Assembly: GCF_002150765.1 (NCBI RefSeq)
Contig: NZ_MUYM01000012.1
Span: forward strand, 223,094 to 287,093
Direction of reading: 5' to 3'
Source of the DNA: Lentzea kentuckyensis
GTDB lineage: Bacteria > Actinomycetota > Actinomycetes > Mycobacteriales > Pseudonocardiaceae
Length of the DNA: 64,000 bases
A model generated the notes under the pieces. It saw only the letters and a list, made by a program, of their open reading frames with translations, was not told where the DNA came from and ran no database searches. Position 1 is the stretch's first letter, and the number at the start of each line of letters is the position of its first letter. Positions 24,695 to 33,362 of this stretch are shown here, in pieces. A program made the position numbers and the translations under genes.

Positions 24695-26047
24695 ATGACC
24701 GCCATGCACGCCATCGACGTCCACAGCCCGCGCGACTCCCAGCTGATCGGCTGGCTCCCGACCGCGACCCCGTCCGACGTCGAAGACGCCCTGTCGGCCG
24801 CCCGTTCGGCTCAGCCGGAGTGGGCGGCCACGGCGGCGTCGGAGCGCGGCGCCGCTGTCCGGGCCGCCGCGTTTTCGTTGCGAGAACGGGCAGGCGACCT
24901 CGCGACCGTGGTCGAGACCGAGACGGGCCGGCCGTTCGGGTCGGCTCGTGAGGGCGTGCTGGCGGCCGCGGCGACGCTCGAGCAGTACGCCGAACTGGGT
25001 CCGGTCCATCGTGGACGGTCGCTGCTCGGCTCCGCGGTCGACTTCATGGTTCCCGAACCGCGCGGCGTCGTCGTGGCGCTGACTCCGTGGAACGACCCGA
25101 TCGCGGTGGCGTGCGGCCTGCTCGGTGCGGCTCTGGTGACCGGTAACTCCGTGGTGCACAAGCCGAGCGAACGTTGCCCGCACACGGGCCTGCTGCTGGC
25201 GACGCTTCTCCAGCCGCACTTTCCGTCCGGGGTGCTGAAGACATTGGTGGGCGACGGAGAGGTGGGTGCCGCGTTGGTGAGTTCTCCCGGCGTCGACGTC
25301 GTCGCACATGTCGGCAGCACCGCCACCGGACGAGCGATCGCGCGCACCTCCACCGCGAAACTGTTGCTGGAGAACGGAGGCAACGACCCGCTGCTGATCG
25401 ACGACGACGTGGACCCGATCTGGGCGGCGGGGCAGGCGGCGCTGGGAGCCTTCACCAACGCGGGACAGTTGTCCAACTCGGTCGAGCGGATCTACGCGCA
25501 CAAGACGATCGCACCGGCGTTCCTGGAGGCCCTGTGCGCCGAGGCTCGTTCGTGGAACAGCGACCCACAGCCGTTGGTCGACACACGCCACCGTTCGTTC
25601 GTGCACGGCCAGGTGTCCGAGGCGGTCACCGCGGGCGCGTGGGCGTTGGTCGGCGGAGAGATCCTGGAAGGCCGAGGCGCCTACTACCCGGCGACGGTGC
25701 TGGCGGAGTGCTCCGGAGCGATGCGGATCATGTGCGAGGAGACCTTCGGCCCGGTCGCGCCCGTGCAGCTGGTGTCGTCGTTCGACGAGGGCCTGGCCGA
25801 GGCCTGCTCCGGTGCCTACGGCCTGGCCGCGACCGTGCTGACCAGCTCGATGGAACACGCGCAGCGCGCCTGGCGGGCACTGCCCGTCGGCACGGTGAAG
25901 GTCAACGCCGTGTTCGGCGGAGCGCCCGGCGGTGCCGCCCAGCCGCGCGGGGCCTCGGGTTCCGGTTTCGTTTACGGGCCTGAACTGCTCGACGAGATGA
26001 CCACGACCAAGATGGTCCACCTCGGCGTGCCCAACGGCCGGTCCTGA
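24695..26047 (+). CDS. Aldehyde-dehydrogenase-like protein with Cys-to-Ser active site
   Basis: 450 residues. ATG 24695 is chosen because a strong promoter -10 ends nine bases upstream; ATG 24704 is possible. The ALDH fold is clear: LTPWNDPIA, HKPSERCPHTG for cofactor binding, HVGSTATGRAIA, general base Glu226 in LLLENGGNDP, and CEETFGPVAPVQ. The catalytic cysteine of GQxC is replaced: FTNAGQLSNSVERI has Ser260. Known ALDHs need this Cys for the thiohemiacetal. The protein is probably inactive as a dehydrogenase or uses another chemistry. It is shorter than the usual 480-500 residues, mainly at the N-terminus. Confidence 0.85.
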   Translation: MTAMHAIDVHSPRDSQLIGWLPTATPSDVEDALSAARSAQPEWAATAASERGAAVRAAAFSLRERAGDLATVVETETGRPFGSAREGVLAAAATLEQYAELGPVHRGRSLLGSAVDFMVPEPRGVVVALTPWNDPIAVACGLLGAALVTGNSVVHKPSERCPHTGLLLATLLQPHFPSGVLKTLVGDGEVGAALVSSPGVDVVAHVGSTATGRAIARTSTAKLLLENGGNDPLLIDDDVDPIWAAGQAALGAFTNAGQLSNSVERIYAHKTIAPAFLEALCAEARSWNSDPQPLVDTRHRSFVHGQVSEAVTAGAWALVGGEILEGRGAYYPATVLAECSGAMRIMCEETFGPVAPVQLVSSFDEGLAEACSGAYGLAATVLTSSMEHAQRAWRALPVGTVKVNAVFGGAPGGAAQPRGASGSGFVYGPELLDEMTTTKMVHLGVPNGRS

Positions 26048-26095
26048 TCAGCCGGAAGCCCAAGAAATCGGGCAAACTGCTCAAATTTGCACTGA

Positions 26096-26120
26096 GTTTC
26101 ATTTCAAGAACGCCGGGTAT
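26096..26120 (+). promoter_or_regulatory. Sigma-B-like promoter for molybdopterin oxidoreductase operon
   Basis: GTTT (26096-26099), 15 bp, GGGTAT (26115-26120): a full consensus match. The stretch is AT-rich compared with its surroundings. Transcription would start near 26127, at the TTG/GTG start codons of the first gene. Confidence 0.6.
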
Positions 26121-26129
26121 TGCTTTTTG

Positions 26130-28388
26130 GTGGATCGCATCTCCGACGTATGGGGACCACGCACTCCGCACGGGCGTGACACGAACTGGCCGGTCCGGGT
26201 CGACCAGCAGCTCGCGGACGGCCTGGAGGAGTCCGATGTGGACCGTTGGGTCCAGTCGGCGTGCGTCCTGTGCAGCAACGGGTGCGGCTGCGACATCGCG
26301 GTCAAGGACGGCAGGATCGTCGGTGTTCGCGGACGTGCGGCAGACCTCGTCAACCGCGGCAGACTTGGCCCGAAAGGGCTTTACGGCTCGTGGCAGGCGC
26401 ATGGCGTCGATCGCCTCACCAAGCCGTTGATCCGCCGGGACGGTGTGCTGGTCGAAACCGACTGGGACACGGCGATGAGCGAGGTCGTCCACCGCTCCCA
26501 GGAACTCCTCGCCGGGCTCGGACCGCTCTCGCACGGCTTCTACACCAGCGGGCAGCTGTTCCTGGAGGAGTACTACACGCTCGGCGTGATCGGCAAAGCC
26601 GGCATCGGCACGCCGCACATGGACGGCAACACCCGGCTGTGCACGGCGACCGCCGCGGCGTCGTTGAAGGAGACGTTCGGCTCGGACGGCCAGCCCGCCT
26701 GCCACGCCGACATCGACGTGTGCGACGCGTTGTTCCTGTTCGGGCACAACATGGCCGCCACGCAGACCGTGATGTGGGCGCGAGTGCTGGACCGAATCGC
26801 GGGCCCGGACCGGCCGCGCACCGTCGTCGTCGATCCGCGACGCACACCGACCGCCGAGGCCGCCGACGTGCACCTGGCACCGTTGCCCGGCACGAACCAG
26901 GCGCTGCTGAACGGCCTGGTGCGCGCGGTGATCCAGTACGGCTGGCTCGACCACGACTACATCGCTCAGCACACGCTCGGGTTCGACGAGCTCAAGGCGA
27001 CCGTCGACCCGTACACGCCCGAGCACGTCGCCGAGATCTGCCGCGTCTCCACCGCCGACCTCCTGCGGGCCGCCGAGATCTTCGGCACCTCCGAGCGGGT
27101 GCTCTCGACCGTGCTGCAGGGCTTCTACCAGTCACACCAGGCGACCGCGGCGTCCTGCCAGGTCAACAACCTGCACCTGGTGCGCGGCCTGATCGGCAAG
27201 CCCGGCAGCGGCGTGCTGCAGATGAACGGCCAGCCGACCGCGCAGAACACCCGCGAGACCGGCGCCGACGGAGACCTGCCCGGTTTCCGCAACTGGGACA
27301 ACCCCGAGCACGTCGAGCAGCTCGCGCGGCTGTGGAACGTCGACCCGCTGACCATCCCGCACTGGGCGCCACCGACCCACGCGATGCAGATCTGGCGGTA
27401 CGCCGAGCAGGGTTCGATCAAGTTCCTGTGGATCTCCGCCACCAACCCGGCGGTGTCGTTGCCGGAGCTGTCACGCATCAGGGACATCCTGCGCAAGGAA
27501 GACCTGTTCGTGGTGGCGCAGGACGCGTTCCGCACCGAGACGACCGAGCTGGCCGACGTGGTGCTGCCCGCCGCGCTGTGGGGCGAGAAGCAGGGCACGT
27601 TCACGAACCTCTCCCGCGTCGTGCACCTGTCCGAGCAGGCCGTCGAACCGCCCGGCGAGGCCCGCAGCGACCTCGACATCTTCCTCGACTACGCGTACCG
27701 CATGGGGTTCCGCGACCGCGACGGCGATCCGTTGATCAAGTGGAAGGACGCCGAGGGCGCGTTCGACGCGTGGCGTGAGTGCAGCCGTGGCCGTCCGTGC
27801 GACTACAGCGACCTCTCCTACGAGAAGTTGCGTGGTGGCAGCGGAATCCCATGGGGCGGCAAGGAACGGCTCTACGCCGATGGTGTCTTCCCCACCGCCG
27901 CGGACTACTGCGAGGACTACGGCCACGACCTGCTCACCGGTGCGTCGACCACGCCGACCGACTACCGGGCCCAACGGCCGGACGGGCGCGCGTTCCTCAA
28001 GGCCGCCGAGTACACGCCGGCGTCCGAGCAGCCGAGCGACGAGTACCCGTTCCTCTGCACGACCGGACGCTCGGTCTACCACTTCCACACCCGCACCAAG
28101 ACCGCCCGCGCTGCCGAACTGCAGAACGCCGCGCCCGATCCGTGGGTCGAGATCTCGCCAGCGGACGCGGCTGAACTCGGTGTCGCGGAAGGAGATGTGG
28201 TGCGGGTCGAGTCCGAACGCGGTGGCGTCGAGGTGCCGGTCCGCATTGGACGGTGCAGGGACGGCGTGGTGTTCCTGCCGTTCCACTACGGCTTCCAGGC
28301 CGCCAACGAGGTGACCCGCACCGAGTGGGACCCGGTGTCGAAGCAGCCGCTGTTCAAGATCAGCGCCGTGCGGATCAGGAGGGTCTGA
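26130..28388 (+). CDS. Molybdopterin oxidoreductase (nitrate-reductase/formate-dehydrogenase-like)
   Basis: 752 residues. GTG 26130 (or TTG 26127) fits a leaderless mRNA. A GTG at 26238 has a strong GGAGGAG but would remove an N-terminal stretch (WGPRTP, WPVRVD) that looks conserved in actinobacterial relatives. The 4Fe-4S domain has Cys45, Cys48, Cys52 plus Cys54, but the expected fourth Cys in 'RLCPKG' is Gly80 (RLGPKG). The molybdenum ligand is probably Cys171 (NTRLC). QMNGQPTAQNTRETG and the C-terminal MoCo domain (GVAEGDVVRVESERG) are typical. It should be a cytosolic bis-MGD oxidoreductase. The substrate is uncertain; assimilatory nitrate reduction is one option. First in a three-gene operon. 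Confidence 0.88.
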   Translation: MDRISDVWGPRTPHGRDTNWPVRVDQQLADGLEESDVDRWVQSACVLCSNGCGCDIAVKDGRIVGVRGRAADLVNRGRLGPKGLYGSWQAHGVDRLTKPLIRRDGVLVETDWDTAMSEVVHRSQELLAGLGPLSHGFYTSGQLFLEEYYTLGVIGKAGIGTPHMDGNTRLCTATAAASLKETFGSDGQPACHADIDVCDALFLFGHNMAATQTVMWARVLDRIAGPDRPRTVVVDPRRTPTAEAADVHLAPLPGTNQALLNGLVRAVIQYGWLDHDYIAQHTLGFDELKATVDPYTPEHVAEICRVSTADLLRAAEIFGTSERVLSTVLQGFYQSHQATAASCQVNNLHLVRGLIGKPGSGVLQMNGQPTAQNTRETGADGDLPGFRNWDNPEHVEQLARLWNVDPLTIPHWAPPTHAMQIWRYAEQGSIKFLWISATNPAVSLPELSRIRDILRKEDLFVVAQDAFRTETTELADVVLPAALWGEKQGTFTNLSRVVHLSEQAVEPPGEARSDLDIFLDYAYRMGFRDRDGDPLIKWKDAEGAFDAWRECSRGRPCDYSDLSYEKLRGGSGIPWGGKERLYADGVFPTAADYCEDYGHDLLTGASTTPTDYRAQRPDGRAFLKAAEYTPASEQPSDEYPFLCTTGRSVYHFHTRTKTARAAELQNAAPDPWVEISPADAAELGVAEGDVVRVESERGGVEVPVRIGRCRDGVVFLPFHYGFQAANEVTRTEWDPVSKQPLFKISAVRIRRV

Positions 28389-28849
28389 TGCACCTCGCGA
28401 CCTATCTGGGACTCCTGCACCAGTCGCTGCGGACGCTGGCCGGCGCGTTCCGCGAGGTCGCCGACGGCCACGGCGACGAACCGGACGTCGAGCGCACCTG
28501 CCAGGTGCTGGCGCAGTGCATCGACAGCGAGGTCGAGAAGCTCGGCCCGATCGTCGAAAGGTACGGCGAGCACCGCGAGCCCGAACCGGAACGCCTGCAC
28601 GCCGCCGAGTTCGAGCAGACCCGCACCGGCGGCGTCGGCCTGCTGCGCGACCTGCAGGACCTGTACGCCCTGGCGTCGTTCACCGACATCACCTGGACCG
28701 TCGTCGGCCAGGCCGCGCAAGGCCTGCGCGACAAGGAACTCATGGACGTCGTGAGCTCGTGCGAACAGGACACCGCGCGCCAGCTCGCGTGGTTGAAGAC
28801 GCGGATCAAGCAGAGCGCACCGCAAGCGCTCATCGCGGCGAGGGGCTGA
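28388..28849 (+). CDS. Ferritin-like helical protein linked to Mo-oxidoreductase
   Basis: 153 residues. ATG 28388 shares its A with the stop of the oxidoreductase gene (TGATG), so translation is coupled. The sequence is almost all helix with conserved-looking acidic and His positions (YLGLLHQSLRTLAGAF, VADGHGDEPDVERTC, LHAAEFEQTRTGGVGLLRDLQDL), suggesting a four-helix ferritin-like bundle. Similar proteins accompany molybdopterin oxidoreductases in streptomycetes by my recollection; no activity is established. It may be a chaperone or partner of the enzyme. Confidence 0.75.
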   Translation: MHLATYLGLLHQSLRTLAGAFREVADGHGDEPDVERTCQVLAQCIDSEVEKLGPIVERYGEHREPEPERLHAAEFEQTRTGGVGLLRDLQDLYALASFTDITWTVVGQAAQGLRDKELMDVVSSCEQDTARQLAWLKTRIKQSAPQALIAARG

Positions 28850-28852
28850 GAG

Positions 28853-30343
28853 ATGGATTCTGGGGTACGCACGCTGATTCCAGCGCGCATCGACAGGCTG
28901 CCGTGGTCACCGTTCCACACCCGCATGGTCGTGGCACTGGGCGTGGCGTGGATCCTGGACGGTCTGGAGATCACGGTCGCCAGCGCGATCGCCGACACGC
29001 TGACCAAACCGGAGACGCTCGGGCTCTCCTCCACCGCGGTCGGCCTGCTCGCCACGGTCTACCTGATCGGTGAGGTCGTCGGCGCGCTGTACTTCGGCCA
29101 CCTGTCCGACCGGTGGGGCCGGCGCAAGCTGTTCATGATCACGCTGGGCGTCTACCTGGTCGGCTCCGGCCTGACCGCTCTCACCCTCGGCAACGGCACG
29201 GGCTGGCTGATCTTCCTGTACCTGACCAGGTTCATCGCCGGCATGGGCATCGGCGGTGAGTACGCGGCGATCAACTCCGCGATCGACGAGCTCATTCCCG
29301 CCCGCTACCGGGGCCGCGTCGACATCGCGGTCAACGGCACCTACTGGGCGGGCGCGGTGCTCGGCACGCTCGGTTCGTACATCCTGCTCAACCACGTCGA
29401 GCTGTCGCTGGGCTGGCGGCTCGGGTTCCTCATCGGACCGGTGCTGGGCCTGGTGATCCTGGTGGTGCGCCGGCACCTGCCGGAAAGCCCGCGCTGGCAG
29501 ATCATGCACGGCCACAACGACGCCGCCGAGAAGACGATCACCGGCATCGAACGCGAGGTCGAGGAGGAGTCCGGCGCGAAGCTGCCAGAGGTCGACGAGA
29601 AGAAGGCCATCGAGGTCAAGCCCGCGGAGGAGATCGGCTACCTGGCGCTGGCCCGCGTGCTGTTCCGCGAGTACCCGAGCCGCGCAGTCCTCGGCGCCAC
29701 GCTGATGATCACGCAGTCGTTCCTCTACAACGCGATCTTCTTCACCTACACCCTGGTGCTGGGCAAGTTCTACGGCGTCTCGTCGGAGTCCACCCCGCTC
29801 TACCTGATCGCGTTCGCGGTGGGCAACCTCGTCGGGCCGTTCACGATCGGGCACCTCTTCGACACCATCGGCCGCCGCCGCATGCTGTTCCTGACCTACG
29901 CGATCTCCGGCGCCCTGCTCGGCGTCACGGCCGTGCTGTTCTACGCCGGCGCGTTGAACGCGATCACGCAGACCATCGCGTGGTGCGTGATCTTCTTCTT
30001 CGCCTCGGCCGGCGCATCGGCCGCCTACCTCACGGTCAGCGAGATCTTCCCGCTGGAGGTGCGGGCGAAGGCGATCGGTGTCTTCTTCGCCATCGCCCAG
30101 TGCTTCGGCGCGCTCGGCCCGGTGATCTACGGCGCGCTGATCGGCACCGGCGAGCACCCCGTCCGGTTGTTCATCGGGTACCTGATCGGTGCGGTCGTGA
30201 TGATCGCGGGCGGGCTGGTCGCGCGGTTCCTCGCGGTGGACGCGGAGAACAAGTCGCTGGAGGACATCGCGATGCCGCTGTCCTCCACCGCACGGCGTGG
30301 CCGCACCCGTGCCGAGGGAGCAGCCTCACCGTTCTCCACGTAG
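28853..30343 (+). CDS. MFS transporter, sugar-porter/metabolite:H+ type
   Basis: 496 residues, ATG four bases after the preceding stop. Twelve hydrophobic helices with the MFS signatures FGHLSDRWGRRKLF in loop 2-3, FIAGMGIGGEYAAINSAIDELIPARYRGR in loop 4-5, PESPRWQ after helix 6 and HLFDTIGRRR in loop 8-9 place it in the sugar-porter-like branch. A charged central loop of about 60 residues is unusually Glu-rich. Operon position suggests it carries the substrate or product of the molybdopterin enzyme, but the ion or metabolite is not known. Confidence 0.88.
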   Translation: MDSGVRTLIPARIDRLPWSPFHTRMVVALGVAWILDGLEITVASAIADTLTKPETLGLSSTAVGLLATVYLIGEVVGALYFGHLSDRWGRRKLFMITLGVYLVGSGLTALTLGNGTGWLIFLYLTRFIAGMGIGGEYAAINSAIDELIPARYRGRVDIAVNGTYWAGAVLGTLGSYILLNHVELSLGWRLGFLIGPVLGLVILVVRRHLPESPRWQIMHGHNDAAEKTITGIEREVEEESGAKLPEVDEKKAIEVKPAEEIGYLALARVLFREYPSRAVLGATLMITQSFLYNAIFFTYTLVLGKFYGVSSESTPLYLIAFAVGNLVGPFTIGHLFDTIGRRRMLFLTYAISGALLGVTAVLFYAGALNAITQTIAWCVIFFFASAGASAAYLTVSEIFPLEVRAKAIGVFFAIAQCFGALGPVIYGALIGTGEHPVRLFIGYLIGAVVMIAGGLVARFLAVDAENKSLEDIAMPLSSTARRGRTRAEGAASPFST

Positions 30344-32635
30344 ATCAACCCTGAGGACGCCGCCGCGCTGCACGAACTCCTCTGGCAGCCACGGCTGGTC
30401 CACCTGCCGGCCGTTCCACCTGGCGCCCTGGACACAGACGTCCGGGGCGCTGGGCGCGAAGATCGTGATGTTGCGCTGCGCTATCCGGGCCTTGGGGAAC
30501 ATCGGGCTGGACAGGTGCAACTCGGCGCTGCTGGGCGTGCGCGGGTACAGGCCGAGCGCGGCGAAGACGTACCAGGCGGACATCGTGCCGAGGTCGTCGT
30601 TGCCGGGCAGGCCGCCGGGTCCGGTGCGGTAGACGAGTTTCGCCATCGCCCGCACGGTTTCCTGGGTCTGGTGCGGGCGGCCCAGTTCGTTGTAGATCCA
30701 CGGGGTGTGGATGCCGGGCTCGTTCGTCGGGTCGTACCTCAGCGCGTCGCCGCCGGTCGCCCACGAGCCGTCCGGGCGGTGGAAGAACGCGTCGAGCCTG
30801 GTGGCGGCGATGTCCTTGCCTCCCATCACCTCGGCCAGCCCGGCGATGTCGTGCGGGACCATCCAGGTGTAGGTGGCGCTGCTGCCCTGCGCGAAGCCCA
30901 GGTCGGAGGCCGGGTTGAACGGGGTCACCCAGGTGCCGTCGGCTCGCCGGGCCTGCTGGTGACCGGTGGCCGGGTTGAACGTGTTGCGCCACCAGCCCGC
31001 GCGCTTGCGCAACTCCTCGCTGGGGCGGCCCAGGCGTTTCGCCAGATCCGCCAGCGCCTGGTCGGCGACGGCGTCTTCCAGCGTTTCGGCGGCGCCGCCC
31101 CAGCAGTGACAGGTGTCCTGCGGCGCATAACCCAGGCGCAGGTACTCGGCGAGGTTGGGGCGCTGGCCCTCGCACTGGCCGGGGCAGCCCTTGTCGGACA
31201 GGCCGTCCGGGTGCGGGACGGTGGCCTGGCGCAACAGCGAGTCGTAGGCCGCGCGCACGTTGAAGTCCTTGGCCCCCATCGCGTACATACCCGCGATCGC
31301 CGGTGCGGACGGGTCGCCCGTCATCACGTGGGTCGGGCCGTTGACGTGCACCCAGCGGTCCCAGACGCCGCCGTTCTGCCAGGCGAGGTTCAGCAACGAC
31401 TGGGCGTAGTCGCTCGCCACGCGTGGTTCGAGGAAGGCCAGCAGCTGGGTGTGGGCGCGGTACTGGTCCCAGCCGGAGAAGTTGCCGTACTGGGCTTTCT
31501 GGCCGGGCGCGAGCCGGCGGACCTGCCGGTCGCTGCCCAGATAGGTGCCGTCGACGTCGCTGGCCACGTTGGGCTGCAGGAAGGCGTGGTAGAGCGCGGT
31601 GTAGAAGATCGTCCGCTCGTCGGTGGTGCCGCCGTCGATCTCGACCGCGCGCAACTGCTTCGCCCAGGCCTGGCGGGCGTCCTTCGCGACGTCGGCGACC
31701 GTGGCGCGTCTCGGAATCTCCACCGCGAGGTTGCGCCGGGCCGCTTCCGCGCCGGTGTAGGAGATGCCGACGCGCATCCGCACCTGAGTGTCCGCAAAGG
31801 ACACGTAGCCGCCGGAACCCCGGCCCGCGCGGGCACTTCCGGTCAGGTAGCCCTCGCCGCCCTGGGCCGTGGTGGCCCCTGGCTTCAGCTCGCTGTTCAC
31901 CCAGGTGCCGTACGCGGTGATCGGGCGGTCGAACGACGCCGTGAAGTACAGGCGGTAGTAGGTCTTCTGGTTGTTCACGCCGCCGTTCGCGCGCCTGCCG
32001 CAGAACGCGCCGGTGAGCACCGAACCGCTCACCGTGCCGGTCGCCGGGTCGATGGTGATCTCGGCGTCCTCGCTGCCGTTGAGCGAGTTCGAGGCGCGGA
32101 ACAGCAGCGATCCGGTGTTCGCCGCGGGATAGGTGAACTCGCCGATGCCCGCCCGCGTCGTCACGGACAGGTCCGCCTTCGCACCGGACTTCAGGCCCAC
32201 CCGGTACCGGCCAGGCTCGGCGATCTCGTCGGCGTGCGCGAAGTCGCTGGCGTAGACCTGGTCTTTGGTGTCGGCGGTCGGCGAGGTCGTGATCGCGCCG
32301 ACGTGCGGCATGATCGGCACGTCCCCCGCCGCGCCGGGGTGGCAGCCCGCGCCGTTGACGTGGGTGAGACTGAAGCCGCGCACCCTCGTGGCGTCGTAGG
32401 CGTACCCGTTGGCGGCACCCGTGTTCGTCTGGTCGCCTCGGGTGGACGTCGGGCTCCACGAGATCATCCCGAACGGCCGCACCGCGCCCGGATAGGTGTT
32501 GCCGCCGCCCGCCGAGCCGATCAACGGGTCGACGTACCTCGTGTCGTCTCTCAGCGCCGCGCTCGCTGGAGTCGCCAGCGCGGCGGTGAGGACAGTGACC
32601 AGGAGGACCGGGAGCGCTCTCACGTCCCGGGACAC
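30326..32635 (-). CDS. Secreted GH92 alpha-mannosidase
   Basis: 769 residues from a GTG at 32635 (GTG at 32623 is an alternative; neither has a good ribosome site). A signal peptide ends near ATPASA. The mature protein is a full-length family 92 glycosidase: an N-terminal beta-sandwich (YVDPLIGSAGGGNTYPGA) and an (alpha/alpha)6 barrel with EPGIHTPWIYN and GNDDLGTMSAWYVF. GH92 enzymes are Ca-dependent exo-alpha-mannosidases acting on mannans and N-glycans. It follows a small secreted protein by ten bases and is probably co-transcribed with it. The 3' end overlaps the convergent MFS gene by 18 bp. Confidence 0.93.
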   Translation of the reverse strand: MSRDVRALPVLLVTVLTAALATPASAALRDDTRYVDPLIGSAGGGNTYPGAVRPFGMISWSPTSTRGDQTNTGAANGYAYDATRVRGFSLTHVNGAGCHPGAAGDVPIMPHVGAITTSPTADTKDQVYASDFAHADEIAEPGRYRVGLKSGAKADLSVTTRAGIGEFTYPAANTGSLLFRASNSLNGSEDAEITIDPATGTVSGSVLTGAFCGRRANGGVNNQKTYYRLYFTASFDRPITAYGTWVNSELKPGATTAQGGEGYLTGSARAGRGSGGYVSFADTQVRMRVGISYTGAEAARRNLAVEIPRRATVADVAKDARQAWAKQLRAVEIDGGTTDERTIFYTALYHAFLQPNVASDVDGTYLGSDRQVRRLAPGQKAQYGNFSGWDQYRAHTQLLAFLEPRVASDYAQSLLNLAWQNGGVWDRWVHVNGPTHVMTGDPSAPAIAGMYAMGAKDFNVRAAYDSLLRQATVPHPDGLSDKGCPGQCEGQRPNLAEYLRLGYAPQDTCHCWGGAAETLEDAVADQALADLAKRLGRPSEELRKRAGWWRNTFNPATGHQQARRADGTWVTPFNPASDLGFAQGSSATYTWMVPHDIAGLAEVMGGKDIAATRLDAFFHRPDGSWATGGDALRYDPTNEPGIHTPWIYNELGRPHQTQETVRAMAKLVYRTGPGGLPGNDDLGTMSAWYVFAALGLYPRTPSSAELHLSSPMFPKARIAQRNITIFAPSAPDVCVQGARWNGRQVDQPWLPEEFVQRGGVLRVDLRGER

Positions 32636-32645
32636 TAACCGGTTT

Positions 32646-33254
32646 CTAGTAAACGCAGGATGGCCGGTAACCGTCGATCTTCAGGCCCTGGAACTCCAGG
32701 TCGTTCTTCGTCCTGCCGACGAACACCAGGCCACGGGCGTCGTCGAGCGCCTCCGCGAGCGGGTAGGCCGGCTTGCCCAGTTCGGGCAAAGTTGTCCACT
32801 TGTCAGGGTTGAAGCTGAAGAACCGCTTGACGAGTCTGCCCCGAGTCGACGGGATCTTCGTGACCCATTTGTCGCCACCGCTCCAGTGCGACGCGGGCCG
32901 CAGCTGGACGTAGAGGTCGTCGGTGGCGCGGTAGGTCATCCAGAAGCCGTGCGACTTCGTGAGATCCGCCTGGGCCTCGAACCTGTTGCCCAGCCACACG
33001 ACCATGACGGCCCAGTCGTCGGCGAGGAACTTGATCTTCGCCGCGTAGTCGTGCCTGTTCCTCGGCACGAGGATGCTGCCGGTCGCGGGCTCGGTGGCAC
33101 CTTCGCCGCTGGCGATCCACTGCTGCAACCGGTCGATGGACGGGGTCCTGCACTCGCTGCCACGCGAGGCGTTCGCCGTGGTCGTCGAGCCGAGGGTGAA
33201 CATCAGCGCGTACGCGATCACCGCGACGCGGCCGAACGTCGAATTCAGGCGCAT
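32646..33254 (-). CDS. Small secreted protein, unknown function
   Basis: 202 residues from ATG 33254. The first 30 residues are a signal peptide (VAVIAYALMFTLG, cleavage near TANA). The mature part has two Cys near its ends (SECRTPS and RPSCVY) that may form one disulfide, plus many aromatic residues (WAVMVVWLGN, FWMTYRATDDLYVQLRPASHW). It looks like a beta-rich extracellular binding domain, but I recognise no family. It precedes the GH92 gene by ten bases on the same strand, so a role in glycan use is plausible. A 16-bp palindrome lies 19 bases upstream of its start. Confidence 0.75.
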   Translation of the reverse strand: MRLNSTFGRVAVIAYALMFTLGSTTTANASRGSECRTPSIDRLQQWIASGEGATEPATGSILVPRNRHDYAAKIKFLADDWAVMVVWLGNRFEAQADLTKSHGFWMTYRATDDLYVQLRPASHWSGGDKWVTKIPSTRGRLVKRFFSFNPDKWTTLPELGKPAYPLAEALDDARGLVFVGRTKNDLEFQGLKIDGYRPSCVY

Positions 33255-33273
33255 CTGGCGGACCGTAGCGGAT

Positions 33274-33289
33274 AATGGTCTGAACCATT
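33274..33289. promoter_or_regulatory. 16-bp palindrome, DasR-like operator candidate
   Basis: AATGGTCTGAACCATT has six-base perfect arms. It agrees at 12 of 16 positions with the DasR-responsive element as I remember it (ACTGGTCTAGACCAGT), a site for the GntR-type regulator of N-acetylglucosamine and chitin genes. It lies 19 bases before the secreted-protein/GH92 unit and 64 bases before the divergent M28-like gene. Confidence 0.45.
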
Positions 33290-33330
33290 CGTGTTCACCG
33301 TTGACGCGAACTACCTGGACAGCGGATTGT

Positions 33331-33362
33331 GAGGCACTCTCACGAGGGTCAGAGTGTGCCTC
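33331..33362 (+). promoter_or_regulatory. Hairpin enclosing the start of the M28-like gene
   Basis: GAGGCACTCT (33331-33340) can pair with AGAGTGTGCCTC (33351-33362) with a two-base bulge. The loop holds GAGGG, the ribosome-binding site, and the 3' arm holds the GTG start at 33354. It could limit translation; in DNA form it is only a prediction. Confidence 0.35.

Noticed and set aside
26238..26240. GTG with strong GGAGGAG as start of the Mo-oxidoreductase
   Set aside because: It would remove an N-terminal stretch that looks family-conserved, and a consensus promoter points to a leaderless start at 26127-26130. It remains an alternative.
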